Positions 20,510 through 31,285 of a DNA stretch of 64,000 nt are shown here, in pieces (within the stretch, counting starts at the first letter, position 1; each line of letters starts with the position of its first letter). The notes under the pieces are model-generated. The model was not told the origin of the DNA. It saw only the letters and a program-made list of their open reading frames with translations, and did no database searches. The position numbers were made by a program, and so were the translations under genes. Location: positions 124,001 to 188,000 of the forward strand of contig NZ_FTNA01000002.1 of the NCBI RefSeq assembly GCF_900156205.1. The letters run 5' to 3'. This DNA comes from Leptospira interrogans. Lineage in GTDB: Bacteria > Spirochaetota > Leptospiria > Leptospirales > Leptospiraceae.

Positions 20510-20814
20510 AAAAACCTCATATTCTATAAGTTTAATTTTTTCTTAAATTTGAAAAAAAATGTTTATTTAATCTTTCAAACTCTATCTTATTTAGAACTGT
20601 TCAATAGATTCTAAATTAAAAATGCACAGAATAGTTTCCACATCTAAAAAAATTTAAATAGAATTACATTGATAGTTCTAAAAATATTTGTATGAGTTTA
20701 TATTGCAAACGTTTGAAGTTTTGTTTCAAGCCTTTTTCGCTCGTATAATTTACAAACGAACTTGTTATAATCGAATTTGTGCAATAGGAATTATTCTACC
20801 GCAATATTTATATT

Positions 20815-20908
20815 AGAGTTGTTGAAAAATTCCCTAGTTCCGATTAACAAGACTGCTTCAATTGCCCGTTTCCATAAAATAGAAACAGATGGAGAATTAA
20901 TTTTTCAA
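20815..20908 (-). repeat. MITE-like element, copy B (94 bp, inverted)
   Basis: Starts AGAGTTGTTGAAAAATT and ends with AGAATTAATTTTTCAA. Its reverse complement aligns end to end with copy A (10776-10869), including the internal CAATTGAAGCA block, with identical length and no large gaps. The inverted termini and opposite orientation point to a mobile origin. Confidence 0.65.
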
Positions 20909-21225
20909 TATGGTTCGAATAGACTATTTTTATAATCGATTCTTTTTGTCTTTTTACAGGTTTTAAAACAAAAATCTATATCTAATACTACTTGGAAGTA
21001 TGAAAATAATTACTATGTTGAACTTGTTTAAAAACCTAGGATTTCCTTCAGAAAACTAACAATTTTGGGCTGACGTAATTTTTAAGAACTTATGCATTTT
21101 TGGTAAAATCGACCATTCACTTTTTATACTATTTTAATACATTCGAATAGCATCAAGTCTAAGTAACACCTAAAATTTTTGTTTCATTCCTGAAAAGAAA
21201 TTAGTAACTATAAAATAGTTTCCAC

Positions 21226-21304
21226 AGAGTTGTAAAAATTAATTTTCTTTTGTTACAAAGAATAAACAAGATCTTTTGTAGATATAGATTTTTTCAACAA
21301 TTCT
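21226..21304. repeat. Degraded MITE-like element, copy C
   Basis: Terminal inverted repeats AGAGTTGTAAAAATTAAT and TTTTTTCAACAATTCT enclose 79 bp. The ends match copies A, B and D, but the interior has diverged, so membership is less certain. Confidence 0.4.
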
Positions 21305-21674
21305 ATTTTTTCCAAACGAATTCAGATAATTCTGGAATATTCGAATTTCAATCATACCAAATATGATTTTAAATCGAATTCTAAATTGAGTATATTCTAT
21401 TTACTTGAAATTAATTATTATATTGGTAGGTTTTAATATTTAAAGCGTTTTTATAAATTTCATTTATAAAAAAATAACCTTCGTATAAATCTTAAAGTTT
21501 CTATATTTAAAAAATGGATTCAAAGTCTGGGTAATTTCAAGTTAGATTCTTATTTAAGTAATTAGATTGTGTTATTACAATTGGATCTTTATTCGTTCGC
21601 TATTTCGTTTTCTCCTATACAAGATAAGAATCTCTAAAATCATTACAGATTTTATCTACTATTCGGTTCTTACT

Positions 21675-22064
<390 letters not shown>

Positions 22065-22101
22065 TGTTTTTTTGTAGGATTTATATAAAGGAGATAGGTT
22101 C

Positions 22102-22479
22102 ATGAAAACTTTGAGATTTAAAACTATACTATTTATAGGAATCGTTTCTTTTTTATTTGGAAGTTGTATTTATAGAGATATTCGAGTTCCTGGGTTGAGT
22201 ACGAATTACACTCAGTATATTTTGAACTCGGAGGATTTTCAAATTTTAGGAACCGTAGAAACAGAGGGAGTTTATACTTCTTGGTTATTACTCTGGGTAA
22301 CTGGTGAGACAGGTTATAAAGAGTTACTAGATAAATCCAAAGCTCTTGGAGGAGACGAAATTATCAATTATCGTTTTGAAATAGAAGAAACAAGTATTTT
22401 ATTGGTCATTTGGAATCGAATCCGATGGAAAGCAACTGCACACGCAATCAAATATAGAGAAAAAATTAAAAAACCTTAA
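22102..22479 (+). CDS. Small lipoprotein (TRL-like)
   Basis: Lipoprotein of 125 residues with signal FLFGSC (Cys about residue 21) and a good ribosome site (AAGGAGAT about 10 bp before the ATG). The region VTGETGYKELLDKSKALGGDEIIN resembles small TRL-like or YbjQ-like lipoprotein families, where a short repeat helix precedes a glycine-aspartate loop. That resemblance is only pattern-based. No function can be given. Probably co-transcribed with the HIT gene before it and perhaps with tldD 48 bp after it. Confidence 0.75.
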   Translation: MKTLRFKTILFIGIVSFLFGSCIYRDIRVPGLSTNYTQYILNSEDFQILGTVETEGVYTSWLLLWVTGETGYKELLDKSKALGGDEIINYRFEIEETSILLVIWNRIRWKATAHAIKYREKIKKP

Positions 22480-22527
22480 CTTAAATATTATGGACTTTGA
22501 AAGTGTTTCTAAGTCTAAAAAAATAGA

Positions 22528-23909
22528 ATGAATATAAATAAAGCTCAACTGATTTTAGAAGCCGGCCTTTCTAGAAAGGCCGATTTTGTGGAAATTTTTG
22601 AAGAAGAAACAAGATCTTCTTCCGTAAGTTTAAGAGATCGGAAAATAGAACAAAGTTTTGCCGGAATCGATTATGGAATTGGAATTAGATTGATCTATGG
22701 AACGGATGTTTTATACGCACATACAAATAATGAAGATTTAGAACATTTGATTTCTCTAATAGATATTTTAGCAGATTCCAGAAGTGCCACAAAAGAAAAA
22801 AGTCAAACTTTAGTTTTAAAAGGAGACTTAAAAATTCCTTCTTTTTCTACGAATCTCATAGACCCTAGAAAAATTTCCCCAGATCAAAAGTTAGACATTT
22901 TATATAAAGCTGATAAAACGGCTAGAAACGTTTCTTCTAATATTGTACAAGTCGGCGTTTCTGCGTTTGACTCGGTTTCGCGAATTGGAATCTACAATTC
23001 GGAAGGTTTATCTTTAGAAGATTTAAGAGTTCGAAGTCGTTTTAGTATCAACGTTACCGCCGAAAAGGAAGGAGAACGTTTTGTTGCGTCCGAAAATCCG
23101 GGAGCCCAAAAAGGTTTTGAATTTTTCAGAGATCTTCCAGTAGAACAATTTTCTAAAACAGCGGCGGAAAGATCTCTTTTAATGTTATCCGCAGGTTACA
23201 TCGAAGGAAAAAAAATGCCTGTAGTGATGGGAAACGGCTTCGGAGGGGTTATCTTTCACGAAGCATGTGGTCATCCCTTGGAAACGGAAGCAATTCGTAA
23301 AAAGTCTTCTCCCTTTGTAGATAAACTCGGAAAAAGAATCGCACAGTCCTGTTTAACCGCAATCGATGACGGCACCATTCCAGATTCTTGGGGAAGTATC
23401 AACGTAGACGACGAAGGTACTGCTCCTCAAAAAACCATTTTAATTGAAAATGGAATCCTAAAAAATTATCTCTCCGATCGAGTAGGCGCTCAAGAAGTAG
23501 GAGTTGAAAAAACAGGAAGTGCAAGAAGAGAAAGTTATATGTATGCTCCCGTTTCCAGAATGAGAAACACTTATATCGCTGCAGGTAAAGACTCTTTCGA
23601 TTCTATGTTATCTGGGATTGATTACGGACTTTTCGCCAAAAAAATGGGAGGAGGTTCAGTCAATCCGTCTACGGGAGAATTTAATTTTTCTGTGGAAGAG
23701 GGATACGTTATCCGAAACGGAAAGATAGCGGAGCCGGTCCGTGGAGCCACTCTGATTGGAAAAGGAGACGAAATTCTTCCAAAGATTAGTATGGTAGGAA
23801 AAGATTTAGAACTAGCAGCTGGAATGTGTGGTGCGGCTTCCGGTTCTGTTCCGGTTACGGTGGGGCAACCTTCTTTAAAAGTGGACGAGATTCTGGTAGG
23901 AGGTCGTTC

Positions 23910-23913
<4 letters not shown>
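22528..23913 (+). CDS. tldD: TldD-family metalloprotease subunit
   Basis: Catalytic subunit of the TldD/TldE heterodimer, a zinc protease that degrades unfolded or leader peptides in the cytoplasm. The HExxxH zinc motif is intact (HEACGH, His244, Glu245, His249), with the downstream ligand region in the C-terminal half (ESYMYAPVSRMRNTYI). The length of 461 residues is typical. The stop overlaps the partner gene start by 4 bp (ATGA at 23910), a usual layout for this pair. No modified-peptide cluster is nearby, so it is probably a housekeeping copy. Confidence 0.95.
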
Positions 23914-25244
<1,331 letters not shown>

Positions 25245-25317
25245 AGTTTTCGCTTGCCTCCTCTTTAGGTTTAGTGTTTTATTTCTGAATTATATCTTTC
25301 TTCTCGGGAGAAACCCT

Positions 25318-28300
25318 TTGAACCATCTTTTTCAAACTAAATTGATTTTATTATTAAATTCATTCACTTTTATCTTATCCCGAAGTTCAATTTCGTTTTA
25401 TCTAAAATTACGATCTATAAAAATCGACTCTTTGAAAAACAATTTTTACTTTTTTCAAAAAGTTAATTTTTTTATATTTTATATTTGGAATCAACTCGTA
25501 AAAAAAAATGCTTTTGTCTGTGGTAGTCTTCTTTTCTTTTTTGCATTTTCCACACTGAACGCACAGATAAAAATAGAATTTTCTCCAACTGGAGAAGTTA
25601 AAAAACCCTCTCAAATCAGAGCTCGTTTTTCCGAATCGATGATTCCTCTCGGAAATCCTAAATTTTCCTTGTTTCCTTTTGAGATCCGTTGTCCTTTACA
25701 AGGCACACAACGTTGGGTAGACGATAAAAATTGGGTTCTTGAATTTCCGGAATTACTTCCAGGCGGAATTGAATGTACATTTGAAACTAAAAAGATAAAG
25801 TCTGTTGCTGGAAATTTTTTAAATGAAGGAGAAAAGTTTTCCTTTTTTACTGGAGGTCCTGAGATCGAAGAAAATCATACCTTTCCTTATGAAGGTGTAT
25901 ATATAGACGAAGATCAAATTTTTATTTTAAATTTGGATACAGATATAGATCGCTCTTCTGCAAACGATCACATCTACTTTGTGGTGGAAGGTCTTAAAGA
26001 TAAAATAGGTTTTAGTTATGTAAAAGATTCTGTAGAAAAAGAAATTTTAAAAGTCAGAACCATCCAAAAAACAGATCGTATGATTTTAATCAAACCGGAT
26101 CAGAAATTTCCAAGCGGTCAAAAAGTTTATCTCGTTTTAGAAAAAGGTTTAAAATCTAAATCCGGAGTTCCTAGAAGTTCTACAAGAAAAATTGAATATT
26201 CAGTAAGACAAGCATTTAGAGCAGAATTTAGTTGTGATCGTGTAAACGCAAAGGCGGCTTGTATTCCTTCTTTACCCTTAACTTTAAGATTTAATTCTCC
26301 CGTATCGGTAGAAATTCTTAAAAAAATCCAACTTCAGACAAACGATGGAAAGACGATTCCTGTAAAAGTTTTTTCCGAAAATGGAGACCACCAATACGAC
26401 GTAAGTTTTCCAGTTCCTCTTTCCCCTAAGTCTAAGTTTCAAATTCTTTTGCCTCCTGGTATCAAAGATGATTCTGGAAGAACTCTTTCCAACCAATCTT
26501 CTTTTCCTCTCACGGTATTTACGGATGATTATCCTCCTCTTTTAAAGTTTGCTTCTACGTTTGGAATTTTAGAAAGATTTCCAGAAGCGGTTCTTCCAGT
26601 TACAATCCGAAATTTAGAAGCGGAGAATCCAGTTCGTCTCTATCAAGTAAAAACGAGTCCAGACACACAAGACAAACTCAAAGAACAATTCGATAAGTTA
26701 AAAGAAAAAGGAAAAGAAATTTTAAATTGGGCAATCGGAAAAGAAGAAAAAGAAAAATCAAATCCACCTAAACAATTCACTGGAAAAGAATTGATTTTAG
26801 GATCCGGAGAAATCGCAGAAATTCTTCGTTATCTCAAAACGATAGAAAACTTAGATTCTAATAAATCCATCTTTGATCCTTCTCAAAATCAGCCTACAAC
26901 CAATGATATAAAACTTCAAAGCAATCACGGCGCTCGTCGTTTTGAAGTAGTTGGAATTCCTTTAAAAAAATCTGGTTTTCATGTAGTGGAAATGAAATCA
27001 GATGTATTAGGAAATTCTTTATTAGGAATCAATCAACCTTTTTACGTTAGGACTGCCGTCTTGGTAACTAATCTTGCGCTTCACTTTAAATGGGGGAGCG
27101 AATCCTCCTTGGTTTGGGTTACAAAACTAAACGATTCCAAACCAGTGCCTAACGCAGACATACAGATTTTTAATTGTAAGAATGAAAAGATTTTTACAGG
27201 TAAAACCGGACCTTCCGGAACACTTATAACCAAAGGGATTTTAAGTAAAAATAAAATTCCACATTGTTCGTGGAAATCCTACGAAAATGGTTTGTTTTTG
27301 ACCGCCTCTTTTGAAGACGATTTTACATTCACACATACTGGCTGGCAAAACGGAATTGAAAATTGGAGATTTAATCTACCTTCGGGAGATTACGGAAATG
27401 AAAACGTAGTATTTCATCCTATTTTAGATAGAACCTTGTTTCGCGCCGGAGAAATCGCATCTATAAAACTTGTTTCTAGAATTAAAAAATCTTTTGGATT
27501 TGAAATTCCAAGTCAAAATGAATATCCTGCGTTTGCGAAATTAGTCCATTCTGGAAGTAATAAAGAATATTCCATTTCTTTAAAGTGGAATGGAGAAGGT
27601 ACCAGTTCTTTTCAATTTAAAATTCCAAAAGAAGCTAACCTAGGAACTTATCAAATTTTATTACCAGGAGAGGGTTCCATCGGAGAATTCAGAGTAGAAG
27701 AATTTAGGGTTCCTCTGATGAAAGCAGAAATACAAATCTCCGGTTCTAATATTAATCCGTCTAAACTTGGAATTACTGGAAGCGTTCGTTATCTTTCTGG
27801 AGGAGGAGCCGGTAAACTTCCGGTTCTTTTAAGGACCAGAGTTACTTTAGAAAGTGGCGCGTATTTTCCGGATTATTCTGAATTTTCGTTTAGCAACGGC
27901 AAGGTGAATCAAGAAGAAATCAGCGAAGAGTCTAACACCGGTTTTACGAAAACCCAGCTTACACTGGATGAAAAAGGTTTTTTTGAAAGTACGGTTCGAT
28001 CAATTCCAGAATCCGATACAACTCAAAAATTAGAAACCGAACTAGAGTATAGAGATCCAAACGGCGAAATTCAAAGCGTTTATAGATCTTTTCCAATTTA
28101 TCCTTCTCAGTATCATATTGGAATTACCTCCGAAGGTTGGGCTGCGGTTCAAGATTCGGTAAAATTAAAAGTTGCCGTTTTAGATTTAAAAGGAACTCCA
28201 ATAGAAGGAAAAAAAGTAAACGTAACTGCGTTTACTAAAAAATACTATTCTAACCGAAAACGTCTAGTAGGTGGTTTTTATAGTTACGAACATAAGTCCG

Positions 28301-31122
28301 AAGTAAAAGAGTTAGGCGAGTTTTGTTCCGGTAAAACAAACTCAAAAGGATTATTCTATTGTAATGGTTCTTTAAAAACAACAGGCGAAATTTATTTTGA
28401 GGCCTCTCTTTCCGGAGAAGAAATAAAGGCAAATTCCTCAGTTTGGATTACTGGAAAAGACGATATTTGGTTTGCCGCGAGCGATCACGATCGTATGGAT
28501 CTTATACCAGAAAAAAAAGAATACCAAACCGGTGAAAAAGCAAAATTTCAAGTAAGAATGCCTTTTCGAGAAGCAACCGCTCTTGTTACTGTAGAAAGAG
28601 AAGGAATTCTAAATTCTTATATTAGAAATTTAAGTGGTAAAGAACCTGTCATTGAAGTTCCGATCGAAAGTTCTTTTGCGCCTAACGTATTTGTTTCAGT
28701 TTTGGCAGTTAGAGGAAGGGTAGATAGTCCAAAAGAAACCGCGCTCGTTGATTTGGCGAAACCATCTTTTCGATTAGGTATGGCACAGATTCGAGTCGGT
28801 TGGAAACCATTTGAAGTTCCGGTTCGTATAGAAACGGATAAAACTGTTTATGGAACAAGACAAAAAGCAAAAGTAAAAATTCAGATCGATCATCCTTCCA
28901 TACAAGTAAAGAAAAATTCTAAAATAACGTTAGCCGCTGTTGATCAAGGTCTTTTAGAATTAAAATCTAACAATACGTGGGATCTACTCAAGGCAATGAT
29001 GAATCAACGTGGAAATTCAGTACAAACTTCCACGGCACAACTTCATGTTGTAGGAAGAAGACATTTCGGATTAAAAAGCCTACCTCCAGGAGGAGGAGGT
29101 GGTGGAGCTACTACCAGAGAATTGTTTGACACTCTTCTTTTTTGGAAACCGGATTTAAAACCGGATGAAAACGGATTTTTAGAAGTAGAAATCCCTTTAA
29201 ACGATTCATTAACTTCTTTTAAAATAGTTGCAATCGTCCATTCAGGAAAAGATAAATTTGGTTCTGGTTCTACACAGATACGAACTACAAAAGATGTACT
29301 CATCTATCCTTCCATTGCTCCTTTTGCCAGAGAAAAAGACGAAATTCTAAGTGGAATTTCTCTTAAAAATACTACCGAAAGAAATTTAGAATTAGAGATT
29401 AGTCCGAGAACATCACCAGATCTTAAATTAGAAACTAAGAATATTCAATTAAAAGCGGGGGAATCTACAAACGTCTATTGGAACTTATCAATCCCTATTC
29501 AAAAAGAAGAAATTGTATACGAGTTTCAAACCAAAGAAACCAATGGAACTTTTACAGATTCGGTTCGTTTTCGTCAAAAAGTTGGGGAATCAATTCCTGT
29601 CAGAGTTTTACAGTCTACTTTTAGAAGATTAGAAGATGGTAAACTTAGCCTTCCAATCCAAGAAAATCAAGAAGCAATTGCCGGAAGCGGACAAATAGAA
29701 GTCAGTCTAAAATCCTCTCTTACGGGTGGAGCGATTCTTTCTTCAAAAGAATATATGAATCGTTATCCTTACTCTTGTCTGGAACAAAAACTTTCCAAAG
29801 CAATTTCATCCGAAAAAGATTGGGATCAAATCATGAATCAATTAAACACCTATTTGGACGGAGATGGACTTTTAAAATTTTTTCCTATGTCTTTGTATGG
29901 AAGCGAAATACTAACCAGCTACGTATTGATTCTTTCTTCGGAATCTGATAAAAAAATTCCAGAAGAAATCCAGAATACGCTTTTAGAAGCTTTGAATCGT
30001 TATACCAACGGATTGATCTACAGAAATAGTTATATCTCTAATACTGATTTTCTACTGAAAAAAATTATCGTGCTCGACGCGCTATCTCGTTTTCAAACGG
30101 TAGGAGACGATGTAATTCGTAGCATTCAAGTCGATCCCAAAATTCTTCCTACAGATATTCTAATCAGTTTGAGAAATATATATTCAAAATCTAGAATATA
30201 TAAAAATCAAATTTCTCAATTAGATATACTTCTAAAATCTAGATTCAGAGTCCAAGGAACTTCTTACAATTTTGTAGATGAAACTGGCCTTTGGTGGCTT
30301 TTATCTTCCAACGATTCTACCGTAATGAGAATTATTCTTTCGGTTGTAAAAGATCCAAATTGGAAGGAAGATCTTCCTCGTTTAATTCGAGGAGCAATTT
30401 CTAGACAATTCAAAGGACATTGGGATATTACTCCCGCAAACGCGCTCGGAATTTTAGCCTTCCAATCTTATTCAAAACAATTTGAAAAAGATTCTGTAGA
30501 AGGAACTACTGTGGTTACTTTAGAAAACAATTCAAATACATTGGAATGGAAAAATCAAAAAGAACCTAATAAACTCACGCTTCCAATGCCGCATAACGCT
30601 CAAAATTTAGAATTCGTTCAGAATGGAAACGGAAAACCGTACGTTGTAATTCATACAAAGGCCGCACTTCCTTTAAAAGAAAAACTAGAAAGTGGAATGA
30701 GATTGGAAAAAGAAATTCTAAATGAATCCGGAAATAAAAAGACCAGTTTTCAAGAAGGAGATATTGTTCGTGTACGTTTAAAAATTTATACCGAATCTGA
30801 TCTATCTTGGATTGCAGTCAGAGATCCAATTCCTGCGGGAGCAAGTATTTTAGGCTCCGGACTTGGAAACGATTCTCGTTCTGGATCGGAATTGACAAAA
30901 GAAGAAAATTGGTGGTCATCTCCTACTTTTATAGAAAGAAAATGGGAAGGTTATACCGCATACTTTGAATATTTACCCGCAGGGTCTGTGACTTTAGAAT
31001 ACGTATATCGAATTAACCAAACTGGAAAATTTATATTACCTCCTACTAGGGTAGAAGCGATGTATCTTCCGGATCAATTTGCAGAATTACCAAATTCGGA
31101 TCAAATGATCACCAAGGAATAG
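25318..31122 (+). CDS. Bacterial alpha-2-macroglobulin (YfhM-like)
   Basis: Very large exported protease trap, 1934 residues. The thioester motif CLEQ (Cys1487, in YPYSCLEQ) is intact, so it should entrap attacking proteases covalently. Macroglobulin-like beta domains fill the N-terminal two thirds; a glycine-rich stretch (PPGGGGGGATTREL, about 1258-1271) fits the bait/linker area before the complement-like domains. The TTG start has a good ribosome site (GGGAG at 25306-25310, 7-nt spacer). It makes an unusual N-terminus, with a first hydrophobic stretch and then a second signal-like segment ending STLNAQ near residue 83. The pbpC gene follows, the standard pairing for defence of the periplasm and peptidoglycan repair. 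Confidence 0.93.
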   Translation: MNHLFQTKLILLLNSFTFILSRSSISFYLKLRSIKIDSLKNNFYFFQKVNFFIFYIWNQLVKKNAFVCGSLLFFFAFSTLNAQIKIEFSPTGEVKKPSQIRARFSESMIPLGNPKFSLFPFEIRCPLQGTQRWVDDKNWVLEFPELLPGGIECTFETKKIKSVAGNFLNEGEKFSFFTGGPEIEENHTFPYEGVYIDEDQIFILNLDTDIDRSSANDHIYFVVEGLKDKIGFSYVKDSVEKEILKVRTIQKTDRMILIKPDQKFPSGQKVYLVLEKGLKSKSGVPRSSTRKIEYSVRQAFRAEFSCDRVNAKAACIPSLPLTLRFNSPVSVEILKKIQLQTNDGKTIPVKVFSENGDHQYDVSFPVPLSPKSKFQILLPPGIKDDSGRTLSNQSSFPLTVFTDDYPPLLKFASTFGILERFPEAVLPVTIRNLEAENPVRLYQVKTSPDTQDKLKEQFDKLKEKGKEILNWAIGKEEKEKSNPPKQFTGKELILGSGEIAEILRYLKTIENLDSNKSIFDPSQNQPTTNDIKLQSNHGARRFEVVGIPLKKSGFHVVEMKSDVLGNSLLGINQPFYVRTAVLVTNLALHFKWGSESSLVWVTKLNDSKPVPNADIQIFNCKNEKIFTGKTGPSGTLITKGILSKNKIPHCSWKSYENGLFLTASFEDDFTFTHTGWQNGIENWRFNLPSGDYGNENVVFHPILDRTLFRAGEIASIKLVSRIKKSFGFEIPSQNEYPAFAKLVHSGSNKEYSISLKWNGEGTSSFQFKIPKEANLGTYQILLPGEGSIGEFRVEEFRVPLMKAEIQISGSNINPSKLGITGSVRYLSGGGAGKLPVLLRTRVTLESGAYFPDYSEFSFSNGKVNQEEISEESNTGFTKTQLTLDEKGFFESTVRSIPESDTTQKLETELEYRDPNGEIQSVYRSFPIYPSQYHIGITSEGWAAVQDSVKLKVAVLDLKGTPIEGKKVNVTAFTKKYYSNRKRLVGGFYSYEHKSEVKELGEFCSGKTNSKGLFYCNGSLKTTGEIYFEASLSGEEIKANSSVWITGKDDIWFAASDHDRMDLIPEKKEYQTGEKAKFQVRMPFREATALVTVEREGILNSYIRNLSGKEPVIEVPIESSFAPNVFVSVLAVRGRVDSPKETALVDLAKPSFRLGMAQIRVGWKPFEVPVRIETDKTVYGTRQKAKVKIQIDHPSIQVKKNSKITLAAVDQGLLELKSNNTWDLLKAMMNQRGNSVQTSTAQLHVVGRRHFGLKSLPPGGGGGGATTRELFDTLLFWKPDLKPDENGFLEVEIPLNDSLTSFKIVAIVHSGKDKFGSGSTQIRTTKDVLIYPSIAPFAREKDEILSGISLKNTTERNLELEISPRTSPDLKLETKNIQLKAGESTNVYWNLSIPIQKEEIVYEFQTKETNGTFTDSVRFRQKVGESIPVRVLQSTFRRLEDGKLSLPIQENQEAIAGSGQIEVSLKSSLTGGAILSSKEYMNRYPYSCLEQKLSKAISSEKDWDQIMNQLNTYLDGDGLLKFFPMSLYGSEILTSYVLILSSESDKKIPEEIQNTLLEALNRYTNGLIYRNSYISNTDFLLKKIIVLDALSRFQTVGDDVIRSIQVDPKILPTDILISLRNIYSKSRIYKNQISQLDILLKSRFRVQGTSYNFVDETGLWWLLSSNDSTVMRIILSVVKDPNWKEDLPRLIRGAISRQFKGHWDITPANALGILAFQSYSKQFEKDSVEGTTVVTLENNSNTLEWKNQKEPNKLTLPMPHNAQNLEFVQNGNGKPYVVIHTKAALPLKEKLESGMRLEKEILNESGNKKTSFQEGDIVRVRLKIYTESDLSWIAVRDPIPAGASILGSGLGNDSRSGSELTKEENWWSSPTFIERKWEGYTAYFEYLPAGSVTLEYVYRINQTGKFILPPTRVEAMYLPDQFAELPNSDQMITKE

Positions 31123-31170
31123 GTTTTAGATTGAACACTATTTTTTTAAAATAAAAATGTGATAGTTCGC

Positions 31171-31222
31171 TTGATCCTATAAAATTGAGTATCATCAATT
31201 TTCATCAGAAAACATCACTTTG
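31171..31222 (+). repeat. TGATCTCTATAAAA-type dispersed repeat, copy 1
   Basis: TTGATCCTATAAAATTGAGT followed by a TTTTCATCAGAAAACA block, related to 47325-47378 and 56297-56350. It lies between the macroglobulin and PBP1C genes. Short and degenerate. Confidence 0.4.
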
Positions 31223-31285
31223 ATAATAAATTTTAGATACTCTTCTATATGGTTCTTGAGCAAATAGAGTTTTTAAAATTCAGAA

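Larger units (their letters stand above)
20510..21674. other. 1.2-kb AT-rich intergenic region with repeats
   Basis: No supportable gene; the short open frames have no family features. It contains the inverted MITE-like copy B (20815-20908) and a degraded relative C (21226-21304). Multiple stops in all frames and high AT content suggest decayed sequence. An in-frame GTG at 21567 extends the HIT reading frame upstream, but the 36 extra residues look non-conserved. Confidence 0.65.

Noticed and set aside
21567..21674. Upstream extension of the HIT gene from a GTG
   Set aside because: Adds 36 hydrophobic residues absent from HIT proteins; the family N-terminus begins at 21675.
23826..23909. Upstream extension of pmbA
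   Set aside because: Lies inside tldD in another frame; the ATG at 23910 has a good ribosome site and ATGA overlap.
29043..29303. Minus-strand open frame with a run of prolines
   Set aside because: Antisense of the glycine-rich stretch of the macroglobulin; codon shadow.
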